Shown: in pieces, positions 26,642 through 35,028 of the stretch | Layout of the letters: every line of letters begins with the position of its first letter | Numbering within the stretch: position 1 is the first letter of the stretch | NCBI GenBank assembly: GCA_035274845.1 | Contig: DATENU010000011.1 | Coordinates: 124,001 to 188,000 of the forward strand | Direction of reading: 5' to 3' | DNA from: Chthoniobacterales bacterium | Lineage (GTDB): Bacteria; Verrucomicrobiota; Verrucomicrobiia; Chthoniobacterales; UBA10450 | Length of the DNA: 64,000 nt | Program-made: the position numbers and the translations under genes | Notes under the pieces: generated by a model | The model's database searches: none | What the model was told of the DNA's origin: nothing | What the model saw: only the letters and a program-made list of their open reading frames with translations

Positions 26642-27864
26642 TCCGAGCAGGCCCGCAGGATTATCGATGCGTTGGTGCCGCCGAAGCCAAAGGAATTGGA
26701 AAGAACGGTCCGGACCTGGCCGTTCCGGGCTTGGTTTGCGATGATGTTCAGGTCTAGGTCTCCGTCTCCTTTGCGAAAGTTAATGTTCGGAGGCAAGAAT
26801 TGGCCCTGGAGCGCGAGCATGCTGAAAACAGCCTCAATCGCTCCAGCCGCGCCCAGCGAATGCCCCATCATTCCCTTTGTCGAGCTCACGCGCACGCCGT
26901 TGAAAAGCTCGGCGATCGCTTTGCCTTCGGCGGCGTCGTTGAAAGGCGTGGCCGTTCCGTGCGCGTTGATGTAGTCGATCTCGCTCGGCCCAATCGCAGC
27001 ACTCCGTAAAGCACTCTCCATCGCCTGACGCGGACCGCTTCCGGATGGATTTGGCTGGGTAAGGTGATGGTTATCCGTCGAGATGCCGTATCCGACGATC
27101 TCGGCCAGGATCCTGGCGCCCCGGGCCTGGGCGGCGTCAAAATTCTCGAGGAAGAGCACCGCGGCCCCTTCTCCGAGAACCATTCCGGTGCGTTCGCTAT
27201 CGAACGGCCGGCAAAGTTCAGGAGTCGAGGCCTGGAGGGAATCGAATCCAACGAATACGAGCTCCGAGATGGCGTCATATCCTCCCGCCAGCACCCGCTG
27301 ATAGCGACCGGAACGGACGCATTCAAAAGCATGGCCAATCGCGTTTGTCCCAGAGGCGCAGGCATTCGCAATCACCTGGCAGGGTGCTGTGATCCCGAAG
27401 GCTTCCTGAGCGTCCATAACTGGCTTTTGCGGGGTGTAATTGGCGATCAGGGAGGCTGCGTGGCGGGTGCCGGCTTTGTCATTCAGGGCGCGGTAGTAGG
27501 CCTCGCCAAACGTCATCCCGCCGCTGGTGGTCCCTACCACGGTAAGCTCCGGTTGAAAGCCCTCGCTTTGGGCGAGCGCTTCTTGCAGGGCCAGGATCAT
27601 CATTTGCGCGACCCGATGCAGCCGCTCCGGGTGGGGGGAAAGGTCACGGGCCTTGCCCAAACGGGAGTCTGCGACCTGTCCGGCAGTCTTGCAGCGGCAT
27701 CGATCCACCTCAAAAGACATCACCGGCGTGACGCAATCCCTCCCTTCGCGCAAAGCAGAAGAAGTCTCCGTCAAGCCGCACCCCAGCGGGCTAACGACAC
27801 CGGCTGCTACCACGGCCACGCGGACGGGATTTGGCGACTGCGGGGCGGAGGAAAAATTAGCCAT
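26638..27864 (-). CDS. beta-ketoacyl-ACP synthase (KAS II/FabF-like, KS-alpha)
   Basis: 408 residues. All catalytic positions of a decarboxylating condensing enzyme are present: Cys169 in ANACASGTNAIG, His302 in AHGTATPFND and His335 in GMMGHSLGAAG, with the C-terminal NSFGFGGTNAS. It extends acyl-ACP with malonyl-ACP. Chain-specific housekeeping FabF usually stands beside acpP and fabG; here it is translationally coupled to a dead ketosynthase homologue instead, so a dedicated pathway for a specialised lipid or polyene is more likely. It begins the leftward run that also holds lptD and ugd. Confidence 0.88.
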   Translation of the reverse strand: MANFSSAPQSPNPVRVAVVAAGVVSPLGCGLTETSSALREGRDCVTPVMSFEVDRCRCKTAGQVADSRLGKARDLSPHPERLHRVAQMMILALQEALAQSEGFQPELTVVGTTSGGMTFGEAYYRALNDKAGTRHAASLIANYTPQKPVMDAQEAFGITAPCQVIANACASGTNAIGHAFECVRSGRYQRVLAGGYDAISELVFVGFDSLQASTPELCRPFDSERTGMVLGEGAAVLFLENFDAAQARGARILAEIVGYGISTDNHHLTQPNPSGSGPRQAMESALRSAAIGPSEIDYINAHGTATPFNDAAEGKAIAELFNGVRVSSTKGMMGHSLGAAGAIEAVFSMLALQGQFLPPNINFRKGDGDLDLNIIANQARNGQVRTVLSNSFGFGGTNASIILRACSE

Positions 27865-28043
27865 TTTTAGCAGGGACAGAGGGCCCGATTCTATTTGCTT
27901 TCACCGGCAAAAGCCTCTACTAACGCCGATAAGAAAACGGAAGCTCGGTGCGTTGGTAGATTGTCAGTTGAGATTTTCAGTGGCGATTTGAAATCCGATG
28001 AGCGGGAACAGTGGCCTGGCGGCGTTTTCCTCAGTAAACTCAG

Positions 28044-28451
28044 ATGGGAACTAAATTATACGTAGGAAATCTTTCCTTCAACACGACCGAAACAGATCTT
28101 CAGGATCTTTTCGCTCAAGCGGGACCAGTTCAAGAGGTCACGTTGATGCAGGATAAGTTCACCGGGAAATCGCGCGGCTTCGCCTTTGTCACGATGACAA
28201 CGGAAGCAGACGCCCAGAAAGCAATCACCGAGTTCAACGGCAAGACGGTAGAAGGCCGTCCCCTGACCGTGAACGAAGCGCGTCCCCGTGAAGCTCGCCC
28301 GCCCGGTGGCGGACGTGGCGGCGGTTATGGTGGCGGCGGCGGTGGCTACGGCGGCGGTGGTGGTGGCTACGGCGGTGGCGGAGGCGGTGGCGGAGGTGGT
28401 TACGGTGGCGGACGTCGCGACAGCGGCGGAGGCAACCGTCGCGGCCGCTAA
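28044..28451 (+). CDS. RRM-type RNA-binding protein with glycine-rich tail
   Basis: 135 residues. Residues 3-80 form one RNA recognition motif with RNP2 LYVGNLSF and RNP1 KSRGFAFVTM, both with their aromatic RNA-contacting residues. The C-terminal 50 residues are Gly/Tyr/Arg-rich (GGYGGGGGG units). Such proteins in cyanobacteria and other bacteria bind single-stranded RNA and are often cold-induced; function here is inferred. The 179-base gap before it contains no gene but has candidate leader sequence with TTGTCA near 27970. The glycine-rich codons produce the GGT/GGC repeats of 28310-28440. Confidence 0.9.
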   Translation: MGTKLYVGNLSFNTTETDLQDLFAQAGPVQEVTLMQDKFTGKSRGFAFVTMTTEADAQKAITEFNGKTVEGRPLTVNEARPREARPPGGGRGGGYGGGGGGYGGGGGGYGGGGGGGGGGYGGGRRDSGGGNRRGR

Positions 28452-28586
28452 GCCGGCGCATTCGCGCGCCATTTCAGTCGATTTCCAACGGTTTGGAGTC
28501 CCATCCTCCAGACTTGTCCTTTTGTCGCGGTTCAGCGTGACGATACGCTGGCCCCAATTGCTGCCGGCATTGTCCCTGGCCGACCT

Positions 28587-29285
28587 GTGAAATTCTCCCA
28601 CAAAGTCGTTAAGCTGGCGCAGCCACTTACCTACCGCCGGGCCTGGCGGCGAGCGGAGCGGTTCATCCACCCGCTGCCTCTGGAGCCCATTTTCAACCGG
28701 ATCGATCAGGCGAAACTGGCCGGGATCCAGGCGCAATACGCTTCCTCGAAGGAACACTACGCGAAATACGCCGATGTGCGGCGATGGCTGCGGCTGAACA
28801 TTATCCGGGCGCAGGACCTCAAATTGCATCTCTGTCCCCGCAAGTCGGTCCTCGACCTCGGGTGTGGTGGCGGGTTCTTTCTCTTCGTCCTCCAACATCT
28901 CGGGCATGATTGCCTCGGCCTGGATATCGACGAATTCCCGCTCTTCACCCAGCTGCTCGAGCTATTCCATGTCGAACGTCGAGTGTGGACGATTCGGCCG
29001 CACGAGCCGCTTCCTGATCTGGGACGGAAGTTCGATTTGATCACGGCGTTCTCGACCGATTTCAACCGGATCAGCAAGCAGGATTGGTGGTGGGGGCCGG
29101 TCGAGTGGGGTTTCTTTCTGGACGACCTGGATCGCCACCTCAATCCCCGGGGCCGCATTTTCCTTGGGCTCAATCCGGGCAAGAACAAGGAGTATTACAC
29201 GCCGGAATTGCGCGAATTCTTCCTGGGCCGCGGTGCCTCCGTCGAACGGGAGAACGTCTTCTTTCCCCCCAAGGTTGGACCGTAG
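28587..29285 (+). CDS. class I SAM-dependent methyltransferase
   Basis: 232 residues with motif I VLDLGCGGGFFLFVLQ near 89-104, acidic motif LGLDIDEFPL near 114 and a motif IV-like DLITAFSTDFN near 148. The C-terminal half is rich in Trp (DWWWGPVEWGFFLDDL) and ends with a helix before ASVERENVFF. This is the fold of small-molecule or lipid/sugar methyltransferases, but no substrate is evident; its neighbours give no pathway. It starts 135 bases after the RRM gene, with a weak GC stem-loop (around 28453-28470) between. Confidence 0.75.
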   Translation: MKFSHKVVKLAQPLTYRRAWRRAERFIHPLPLEPIFNRIDQAKLAGIQAQYASSKEHYAKYADVRRWLRLNIIRAQDLKLHLCPRKSVLDLGCGGGFFLFVLQHLGHDCLGLDIDEFPLFTQLLELFHVERRVWTIRPHEPLPDLGRKFDLITAFSTDFNRISKQDWWWGPVEWGFFLDDLDRHLNPRGRIFLGLNPGKNKEYYTPELREFFLGRGASVERENVFFPPKVGP

Positions 29286-29397
29286 GTTCGCGCTCGGAGC
29301 CGAAATCCGAGGCAAAATCAACACCGGCCACGTCTAAAAGCGCGGCGGCATCCGAAGTACATTCAAACCAACCTACCGCCCAAGGGGCACCCACGTT

Positions 29398-29901
29398 ATG
29401 GCTGAAGAAAATCAACAATCCAACGAACCCTCCAGTTCATCTGAAAACATCGAGATTCCACCTATTTCCAAACAGACGGCTGGCCTCGCGACTGGCGCGG
29501 TCATCGGCAGTGTCGCCGGCCCTGTAGGCGCAGTGGTGGGCGGTGTGCTCGGCGCGATCGCTGGAAGGGCCGCGAGCTCTAAAAGTACGGCTCCAAAAGT
29601 GCGCAAGGCCGTTAAGAAGGTCGCCGCCAAAGCAAAGGCAGCCTCCAAGAGCGCGAGCAAGAAGGCTTCACGACCCGCGAAGAAGAGCAGCAAATCCCGG
29701 AGCGCCAAAAAAGCGGCTGCGAAGAAGAGCAAAGGGACAAAGACGAAGTCCCGAGGAAAAGCCAAGAGCGGCGCATCGCGGGGCAAAAAATCAAGCCGCA
29801 CGAAATCCGCGGCCAAAGGCCGGGGCAAGAAAAAGGGCGGAGCAAAGGCTCGTTCCGCGAAGGGTGGCGGCAAGAAGCGGGGCGGGAAGAAAAAACGTTA
29901 A
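29398..29901 (+). CDS. histone H1-like lysine-rich protein with a glycine-zipper segment
   Basis: 167 residues. After an acidic N-terminus (about 1-25) comes a glycine-zipper hydrophobic stretch, about residues 28-60 (ATGAVIGSVAGPVGAVVGG...), which can insert into or pack on a membrane. The remaining 105 residues are almost entirely Lys, Ala, Ser, Arg and Gly (KKVAAKAKAASKSASKKAS...), like histone H1 or the Hc1/Hc2 tails of chlamydiae. The tail would bind DNA. The combination suggests a nucleoid protein tethered to the membrane. AAGGGG lies about a dozen bases before the ATG. The low-complexity tail prevents orthology assignment by eye. Confidence 0.8.
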   Translation: MAEENQQSNEPSSSSENIEIPPISKQTAGLATGAVIGSVAGPVGAVVGGVLGAIAGRAASSKSTAPKVRKAVKKVAAKAKAASKSASKKASRPAKKSSKSRSAKKAAAKKSKGTKTKSRGKAKSGASRGKKSSRTKSAAKGRGKKKGGAKARSAKGGGKKRGGKKKR

Positions 29902-29965
29902 GCCTCGGTCAGCGCCAAGGCGGATTATCGACAGAACGAGGTAACTGCGTCACGATCCGGCCTTC

Positions 29966-31408
29966 ATGGCGGAGGAAGATCGTCTTGCAGCCGCAACTCT
30001 ACGCGCCGGCGAAGAACGCGTTGAGCAAAGAAGCGCGGAGTTCCGAAAAGAACTCGGCCTGCGCGATCTCGCGCTCACCCAGATTCTTTTCATCATCGGG
30101 TTGTCGTGGGTCGGCGCGGCCGGGAAGCTTGGTCCGGCGCATGTCATTTTTTGGCTGCTCGCCATTACCTTCTTTTATCTGCCGTCCGCAGCGGTGGTCA
30201 TTTATTTGAACCGGCTCATGCCGCTCGAGGGCGGGCTTTATCAATGGGCCAAGCTCGGTTTCAGCGAAGCGGCCGGTTTCATGGTCGCTTGGAATCTATG
30301 GCTCTACGTCATCACCAACACCTCTGAGCTCGGCCTCCAGCTCACGACCAACCTGGCCTACGCTATTGGTCCATCGGGTGACTGGATTTCGTCCAATAAA
30401 TGGTTGATCACCCTGACCAGTGTCGTGGTGATTGCCTTGCTCGTGGTCGTTTCCACAATCGGACTCAGCGTGGGAAAATGGGTCCACAATGCCGGGGGCA
30501 TCATCATGTTGACGATCTTCGCGGCCCTGCTCGCGCTGCCCTTCATTCATGTCGCCCGCGGCGAGCTGCGGGAGTATCACCCGCTGGCGACGGCGATGCC
30601 GGTCTTCTCGCTTTTGAGCCTGAACATTCTGGGCAAGCTCGGTTTCGGCGCGTTGGGTGGATTTGAGTATGTGGCCATCCTGGCGGGCGAATGCCGCAGC
30701 CCGGCCCGGACAATTGGCCGTTCGGTGATGGTCGCCGCGCCGCTTATCGCGGTCATGTTTATCCTGGGCACCAGCTCGGTCCTGGCGTTCGTCCATCCGG
30801 ACGACATCGACCTGATTGCGCCCATTCCCCAGGTCCTCAGCCTCGGATTCGGCACTTTTGGGGTCGCGGCCCTGGTCGTTCCCATCGCGCTCGCTCTCCT
30901 AATCGTTCTCCGAATTGCCCAGGCGAGCGTGAACTTCACCGGCCTAACGAGACTCCCAATGGTCGCCGGCTGGGACCATCTCATGCCGGGCTGGTTTACC
31001 AAACTGCATCCCCGTTTCAAAACTCCCGCGAATTCGATCCTCTTTGTAGGCATCGTCACTCTGGTGATGGGAGCGTTGAGCTTGATCGGAGTCGGCCGGC
31101 AGGAATCGTTTCAGCTTCTTTTCAACGCCGGCGGGATCTTTTACGCGCTGACTTACCTGGTCATGTTCGCCATTCCGCTGGCCGGTTTGTCCGCGCTTAA
31201 ACCAGCGCCGCCCTGGTGGCTGCGGATCGCGGCGGCATCGGGATTTCTCATGACGCTCCTTTACGTCGTGCTCTCGGTCTTTCCGATCATCACCGTGCAA
31301 AGCAATTTCTCGTTCACCCTCAAGATCAGTGCTGTGATTATTGGGGCCAACATTCTCGGGGCCGGCATTTTCCTGGCCGCGAAGGCAAGACGCGCGCGAC
31401 AAGGTTAG
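29966..31408 (+). CDS. APC superfamily amino acid permease
   Basis: 480 residues with about twelve transmembrane segments. The first segment begins RDLALTQILFIIGLSWVGAAG, the APC start, followed by a Pro/Gly-rich second segment and the conserved LNILGKLGFGALGGFEYVAI with Glu. The C-terminus has RARQG. It transports an amino acid or related cation with proton or sodium coupling; the substrate is not predictable. Start at ATG 29966 yields a 30-residue hydrophilic N-tail that may be partly untranslated. It is 64 bases from the H1-like gene; no co-regulation is evident. Confidence 0.85.
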   Translation: MAEEDRLAAATLRAGEERVEQRSAEFRKELGLRDLALTQILFIIGLSWVGAAGKLGPAHVIFWLLAITFFYLPSAAVVIYLNRLMPLEGGLYQWAKLGFSEAAGFMVAWNLWLYVITNTSELGLQLTTNLAYAIGPSGDWISSNKWLITLTSVVVIALLVVVSTIGLSVGKWVHNAGGIIMLTIFAALLALPFIHVARGELREYHPLATAMPVFSLLSLNILGKLGFGALGGFEYVAILAGECRSPARTIGRSVMVAAPLIAVMFILGTSSVLAFVHPDDIDLIAPIPQVLSLGFGTFGVAALVVPIALALLIVLRIAQASVNFTGLTRLPMVAGWDHLMPGWFTKLHPRFKTPANSILFVGIVTLVMGALSLIGVGRQESFQLLFNAGGIFYALTYLVMFAIPLAGLSALKPAPPWWLRIAAASGFLMTLLYVVLSVFPIITVQSNFSFTLKISAVIIGANILGAGIFLAAKARRARQG

Positions 31409-31411
31409 ATA

Positions 31412-31494
31412 TGGGCAGGAGTGGATTCGAACCACTGAAGGCGTAAGCCAGCGGATTTACAGTCCGCCCCGTTTGGCCACTTCGGTACCTACCC
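31412..31494 (-). tRNA. tRNA-Tyr (GTA anticodon)
   Basis: On the minus strand GGGTAGG (5' stem) pairs with CCTGCCC (3' stem) and the discriminator is A. The anticodon arm reads GGACTGTAAATCC with anticodon GTA, the TpsiC arm holds GGTTCGAATCC, and a long variable arm (GCTGGCTTACGCCTTC) is as expected for class II tRNA-Tyr. 83 bases; CCA is not encoded at the end. It stands between the permease gene and the convergent DegT gene. Confidence 0.95.
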
Positions 31495-31548
31495 GATTGC
31501 CGGCAAAGGCGAGCGTTGATATAGGCTTGGACGTGCACTGCCGCAAGT

Positions 31549-31632
31549 GGTGGATCGGGCGCTCCGCGCGCGATTGTAGGCAGGCTTCCACAGTGAACGG
31601 CAACCATCGAGCGCGGAGCGCTCGATCCACCT
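31549..31632. repeat. REP-like palindromic element (GGTGGATCG family)
   Basis: GGTGGATCGGGCGCTCCGCG at the left is mirrored by CGCGGAGCGCTCGATCCACC at the right, with a 40-base centre. The right arm contains the last base of the DegT aminotransferase stop codon (TAG read at 31631-31633), so the element abuts, and partly encodes, that gene's end. Confidence 0.75.
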
Positions 31633-32812
31633 AGAAAAACTCCGCGATCGCTTCCGCCACGTAGCGCTGGGCATCACGAGTCAATTCGGGATAGATCGGC
31701 AGGGCCAGCGTCTCCTGCGCGGCGCGCTCGGTCTCCGGGAAATCTCCTCGACGATATCCGAGGTATTCGAAGCATTTTTGCTCGTGCAGTCCCAGGGGAT
31801 AATAAATCGCGGTCCCGACTTCCTTCCGCGTCAAATGCTCCCGCAACGCATCCCGGCGCGGTGTATGGATCACATATTGGTGATAGATGTGGTGATTCGT
31901 CAGGCCTTGTTTCCGGTACGGTTCCGGCGGAAGCGAGATTTGATTCGTTAGGCCAAGGCGGTCGAATTCCTCGCGGTAAAAATCAGCGACGTCTCGCCGG
32001 GCGGCCGACCAGCCATCAAGGAAAGGCAGCTTCACGTTCAGGATAGCGGCCTGGATTTCATCCAGGCGGAAATTGCCTCCGATGAAGTGATGAAAATAAC
32101 GCGGTTCCATTCCGTGTTGCCGGCACTCCCGCAGGCGTTTCGCAATCGATTCTTCCTGGCAGATCACCATCCCGGCGTCGCCGGCGGCGCCCAGATTCTT
32201 CGACGGATAAAAACTGAAATAACCGATCTGGCCCATCGTCCCGGCTTTCGCTTTCCCGCCCCGAAAAGGGTACTCAGCGCCGATGGCCTGGGCGGCGTCC
32301 TCGATTACCTCCACCCGGAATCGTTCGGAGATTTCCTGGATGGCGTCCATCTCACAACACAGGCCATAGAGATGCACGGGAACGATGGCGCGTACCTTCT
32401 GGCCCTGCGCGGTGCGGAGCGATCCATCGCCGTCACGGTGGCAGCCGGAAAGATAGCGCTCCAGCGCGGCGGGGGAGATATTGCAGGTATCCCGATCGAT
32501 ATCGATGAAGACCGGCGTCGCTCCCACGCGTGCGACGCAGCTGCCGGTGGCAAAGAAGGAGTAGGCGCTGGTGACAACGGCGTCTCCGGGCCCAACCCCG
32601 ATCGCCATCAGGATCGCCAGAAGCGCATCGGTCCCGGAGGAAACGCCGATGGCGTGGGGCGAACCGCAGTAATCCGCAATCGCTTTCTCAAATGCTTCGA
32701 GCCTCGGCCCGAGAATAAACTGCTGGGTGGCAAGGATTTCGTCGATCTCCTTCCGAATCGGATTGGCGAGCGCGGCATATTGGGCGCTGAGATCGAGCAA
32801 AGGCACGCGCAT
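31631..32812 (-). CDS. DegT/DnrJ/EryC1/StrS family PLP-dependent aminotransferase
   Basis: 393 residues. Members aminate or dehydrate nucleotide-linked keto-sugars for LPS O-antigen, capsule or secondary metabolites. Seen: VPLLDLSAQY at the N-terminus, SSGTDALLAILMA for cofactor binding, VEVIEDAAQAIGAEY (Asp binding the pyridine nitrogen), SFYPSKNLGAAGDAGM with the Schiff-base lysine, and the C-terminal HQYVIHTPRRDAL. Full length. No sugar-nucleotide partners lie adjacent, though ugd is 9 kb away. It is preceded by a short divergent membrane-protein gene. Confidence 0.88.
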   Translation of the reverse strand: MRVPLLDLSAQYAALANPIRKEIDEILATQQFILGPRLEAFEKAIADYCGSPHAIGVSSGTDALLAILMAIGVGPGDAVVTSAYSFFATGSCVARVGATPVFIDIDRDTCNISPAALERYLSGCHRDGDGSLRTAQGQKVRAIVPVHLYGLCCEMDAIQEISERFRVEVIEDAAQAIGAEYPFRGGKAKAGTMGQIGYFSFYPSKNLGAAGDAGMVICQEESIAKRLRECRQHGMEPRYFHHFIGGNFRLDEIQAAILNVKLPFLDGWSAARRDVADFYREEFDRLGLTNQISLPPEPYRKQGLTNHHIYHQYVIHTPRRDALREHLTRKEVGTAIYYPLGLHEQKCFEYLGYRRGDFPETERAAQETLALPIYPELTRDAQRYVAEAIAEFF

Positions 32813-32913
32813 GGCTCGGAAAGAATGGCAGTTTCGAGTGACCGTTCAACGGGAAGTTTCGAGACCGTGCAGGCCAATTGACCTCAGAAGGCGACTAAGT
32901 TACCATTGAAAGC

Positions 32914-33090
32914 ATGTCGCTGATTCGCGGGCTTTTCTGGCTCGTTCTTTTTGTGTTCTTCACCTTTTGTTTTGTCGTGCTTTTTGAGTACGGAACGCAC
33001 GACTTTACCTCCGGCTTCCAGAAGGAATTCGAACGGGTCAAGACATTTGCCAAGGAGGCTGCCAAGCCCTCCCCCAAGCCCAAAAAGTAG
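32914..33090 (+). CDS. small membrane protein of 58 residues
   Basis: ATG at 32914 and TAG at 33088-33090. One transmembrane segment (residues 5-24, RGLFWLVLFVFFTFCFVVLF) follows a basic start and leads into a soluble Lys-rich tail (KEAAKPSPKPKK). It has good codon use and no overlap with other genes, in the gap between the divergent DegT gene and convergent mqnD. No family is recognised; single-pass proteins of this size often assist larger membrane complexes. Easily missed by length filters. Confidence 0.7.
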   Translation: MSLIRGLFWLVLFVFFTFCFVVLFEYGTHDFTSGFQKEFERVKTFAKEAAKPSPKPKK

Positions 33091-33103
33091 ACCAGCGACC
33101 GGG

Positions 33104-33970
33104 CTACTCCGCGAATTCTACCAGCGGCGCTTTCTCGAGGTAACCGCGTTCATGGGCTACCCGTAGAAATTCGCGGACAGCCTTGCGGCCCGTTTGCCCG
33201 TAATCACGGGTGTAATCATTCACGTACATCCCGATGAATTTCCCGGCGAGGCCGGCATCCATATCGCGCGCGTAAGGCATCGAATGCGCCACGGCCTCCT
33301 GCCGGTGAGCCAGTCCGTAATCAATGCTCTCGCGCATGATCGCGAGCAAGTCGCGCTGGACCGGAGGCGCGATGTCCTTGCGTAGCACATTGCCACCGAG
33401 AGGCAGGGGAAGCCCCGTCTCCCGTTTCCACCATTCGCCCAGATCGACCACTTTTTTGAATCCCGAGCGCGCATACGTCAGTTGGCCTTCGTGAATAATC
33501 AAACCCGCGGCGGCTTGTCCGGATTTTACGGCGTCGAAGATTCGATCGAACGGAACAACCGTGTGATCGAAGTCTCCGAGATACAGTTGCAAGGCGAGGT
33601 AGGCACTGGTCATTCGGCCCGGGACCGCGATCGTGCGGCCTTTGAGCCAGGCGCGGACCTGATCGTCCGCGGGATCGACGGGAAGCCCTTCGTGATTAAC
33701 GGCTACCACCATCGGTCCGTAGCCATCGCCCATGCTCGCACCGCAGGGCAAGAGGGCATAACGATCGCTCACATAGGCGAAGGCGTGAATCGAGATGGCC
33801 GAGATATGCAGCTCGCCCCGGAGCGCGCGCTCGTTCAACGTCTGAATATCTTCAAGGCGGTGCTCGAAGCGATAACCGCGCAGATCGATTTTGTTTTCGG
33901 CCATCGCATAAAACATGAAAGCGTCATCGGGATCGGGTGAGTGGCCCAGGGTGAAAACTTCGCTCGCCAT
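33104..33970 (-). CDS. mqnD: 1,4-dihydroxy-6-naphthoate synthase (futalosine menaquinone pathway)
   Basis: 288 residues from the ATG at 33968-33970; a further upstream ATG would add 47 residues of low-quality sequence. MASEVFTLGHSPDPDDAFMF carries the conserved HSPDPDD near the N-terminus, followed by GELHISAISIHAF and LIIHEGQLTYARSG. The MqnD reaction turns cyclic dehypoxanthine futalosine into 1,4-dihydroxy-6-naphthoate. Presence of this gene implies menaquinone synthesis by the futalosine route, as in several verrucomicrobia and other bacteria. The other mqn genes are outside the window. Confidence 0.88.
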   Translation of the reverse strand: MASEVFTLGHSPDPDDAFMFYAMAENKIDLRGYRFEHRLEDIQTLNERALRGELHISAISIHAFAYVSDRYALLPCGASMGDGYGPMVVAVNHEGLPVDPADDQVRAWLKGRTIAVPGRMTSAYLALQLYLGDFDHTVVPFDRIFDAVKSGQAAAGLIIHEGQLTYARSGFKKVVDLGEWWKRETGLPLPLGGNVLRKDIAPPVQRDLLAIMRESIDYGLAHRQEAVAHSMPYARDMDAGLAGKFIGMYVNDYTRDYGQTGRKAVREFLRVAHERGYLEKAPLVEFAE

Positions 33971-34064
33971 GCGCGCACGGTAGCGGCGCCCGAGCAGCTT
34001 CGCAAAATTGAGGGAAGGCATTGCCGTTTGCCTCGCGACCGCCGTTCCGATACCCTGCAAGGGC

Positions 34065-34943
34065 ATGGCGAAGTCAGCTCTCGGCAAAGGTCTCAGCGCA
34101 TTGATCACCACGCGGCCGCCAGCCGTTCGGCTCGACGCAGCACCGGGCGAGAAGATCCGTCAGGTCAGTCTTGGCAGTATCGTGCCGAGCCCTTTGCAGC
34201 CGCGAAAGGATTTCGACCGCGATGCCCTCGCCGAGCTGGTCGACTCCATTCGTCAGCATGGGATCATCCAACCGCTGGTCGTCCGGGAGGTCGCGGGGCG
34301 TCATGAATTGATCGCGGGCGAACGACGCTGGCGCGCGGCCCAGGAAGCTGGCCTCACCGAGGCGCCAATCATCACCCGGATCGCGACCGATCTCGAAGTT
34401 CTGGAGCTTTCTCTGATCGAAAATCTCCAGCGCGCGGACCTAAACCCGATCGAAGAAGCGCAGGCGTATGCCCGGCTCGCGAATGAATTCGGCATGCGGC
34501 AGGAAGACATTGCCCAAAAAGTGGGTCGCAGCCGGGCGGCGGTGACGAATTCGATGCGCCTGCTCGATCTCCACGAGCAAGTGCAGGCATGGGTGACGCA
34601 GGGTTTGATTTCGGTGGGTCACGCCAAGGTGTTGCTCGCGTTGAAAGAACCCGAGGAGCAGCGCGCCGTAGCTGAAACCATTCTTCGTCGCAGCGCCACC
34701 GTCCGCGCCACCGAGCGACTGGTAGCGCGACAACTCGGGAAGACCTACCCACGACGCAAACGCCAGTCAGCAACGACTGTCAGCTCGGCGGCGATTGACG
34801 ATCTGCAAAGCCGATTGCAGGAGCATCTCGGCACCCGGGTGACGCTGCATCACGGAGAAAAACGCGGCCGCATCGAGATCGAGTATTATGGAAACGATGA
34901 TCTGCAACGGCTTCTCGCCGCCCTCGGATTGCCAGAGCAGTAA
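34065..34943 (+). CDS. parB: chromosome-partitioning protein ParB (Noc/Spo0J family)
   Basis: 292 residues from ATG 34065 (MAKSALGKGLSALI, the classic ParB start). The CTP-binding N-terminal domain shows PSPLQPRKDFD, HGIIQPLVVRE and AGERRWRAAQEAGL; SLIENLQRADLNPIEEAQAY and the helix-turn-helix region DIAQKVGRSRAAVTNSMRL bind parS; the C-terminus ends in a dimerisation helix. parA is not adjacent, which is unusual since parAB normally pair. No parS-like palindrome (TGTTTCACGTGAAACA) was noticed nearby. A REP-like element starts within its stop codon. Confidence 0.92.
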   Translation: MAKSALGKGLSALITTRPPAVRLDAAPGEKIRQVSLGSIVPSPLQPRKDFDRDALAELVDSIRQHGIIQPLVVREVAGRHELIAGERRWRAAQEAGLTEAPIITRIATDLEVLELSLIENLQRADLNPIEEAQAYARLANEFGMRQEDIAQKVGRSRAAVTNSMRLLDLHEQVQAWVTQGLISVGHAKVLLALKEPEEQRAVAETILRRSATVRATERLVARQLGKTYPRRKRQSATTVSSAAIDDLQSRLQEHLGTRVTLHHGEKRGRIEIEYYGNDDLQRLLAALGLPEQ

Positions 34944-35028
34944 AGGTGGATCGTGCGCTCCGCGCGCGATATTTCCAAATGGGGCGCCGCGAGTCTCCAA
35001 TCGGGCGCGGAGCGCCCGATTCACCTTT
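34942..35028. repeat. REP-like palindromic element (GGTGGATCG family)
   Basis: AAAGGTGGATCGTGCGCTCC at the left is mirrored by GCGGAGCGCCCGATTCACCTTT at the right (22 positions, a few mismatched). Its left end supplies the parB stop region and its right end touches the predicted start of the next gene at 35029. Confidence 0.75.

Noticed and set aside
28310-28440. GGT/GGC repeat tract
   Set aside because: It is the glycine-rich tail of the RRM protein, not a non-coding repeat.
34065-34943. Plasmid partition locus
   Set aside because: Only parB is present, with no parA, rep gene or origin-like repeats; it fits a chromosomal parB.
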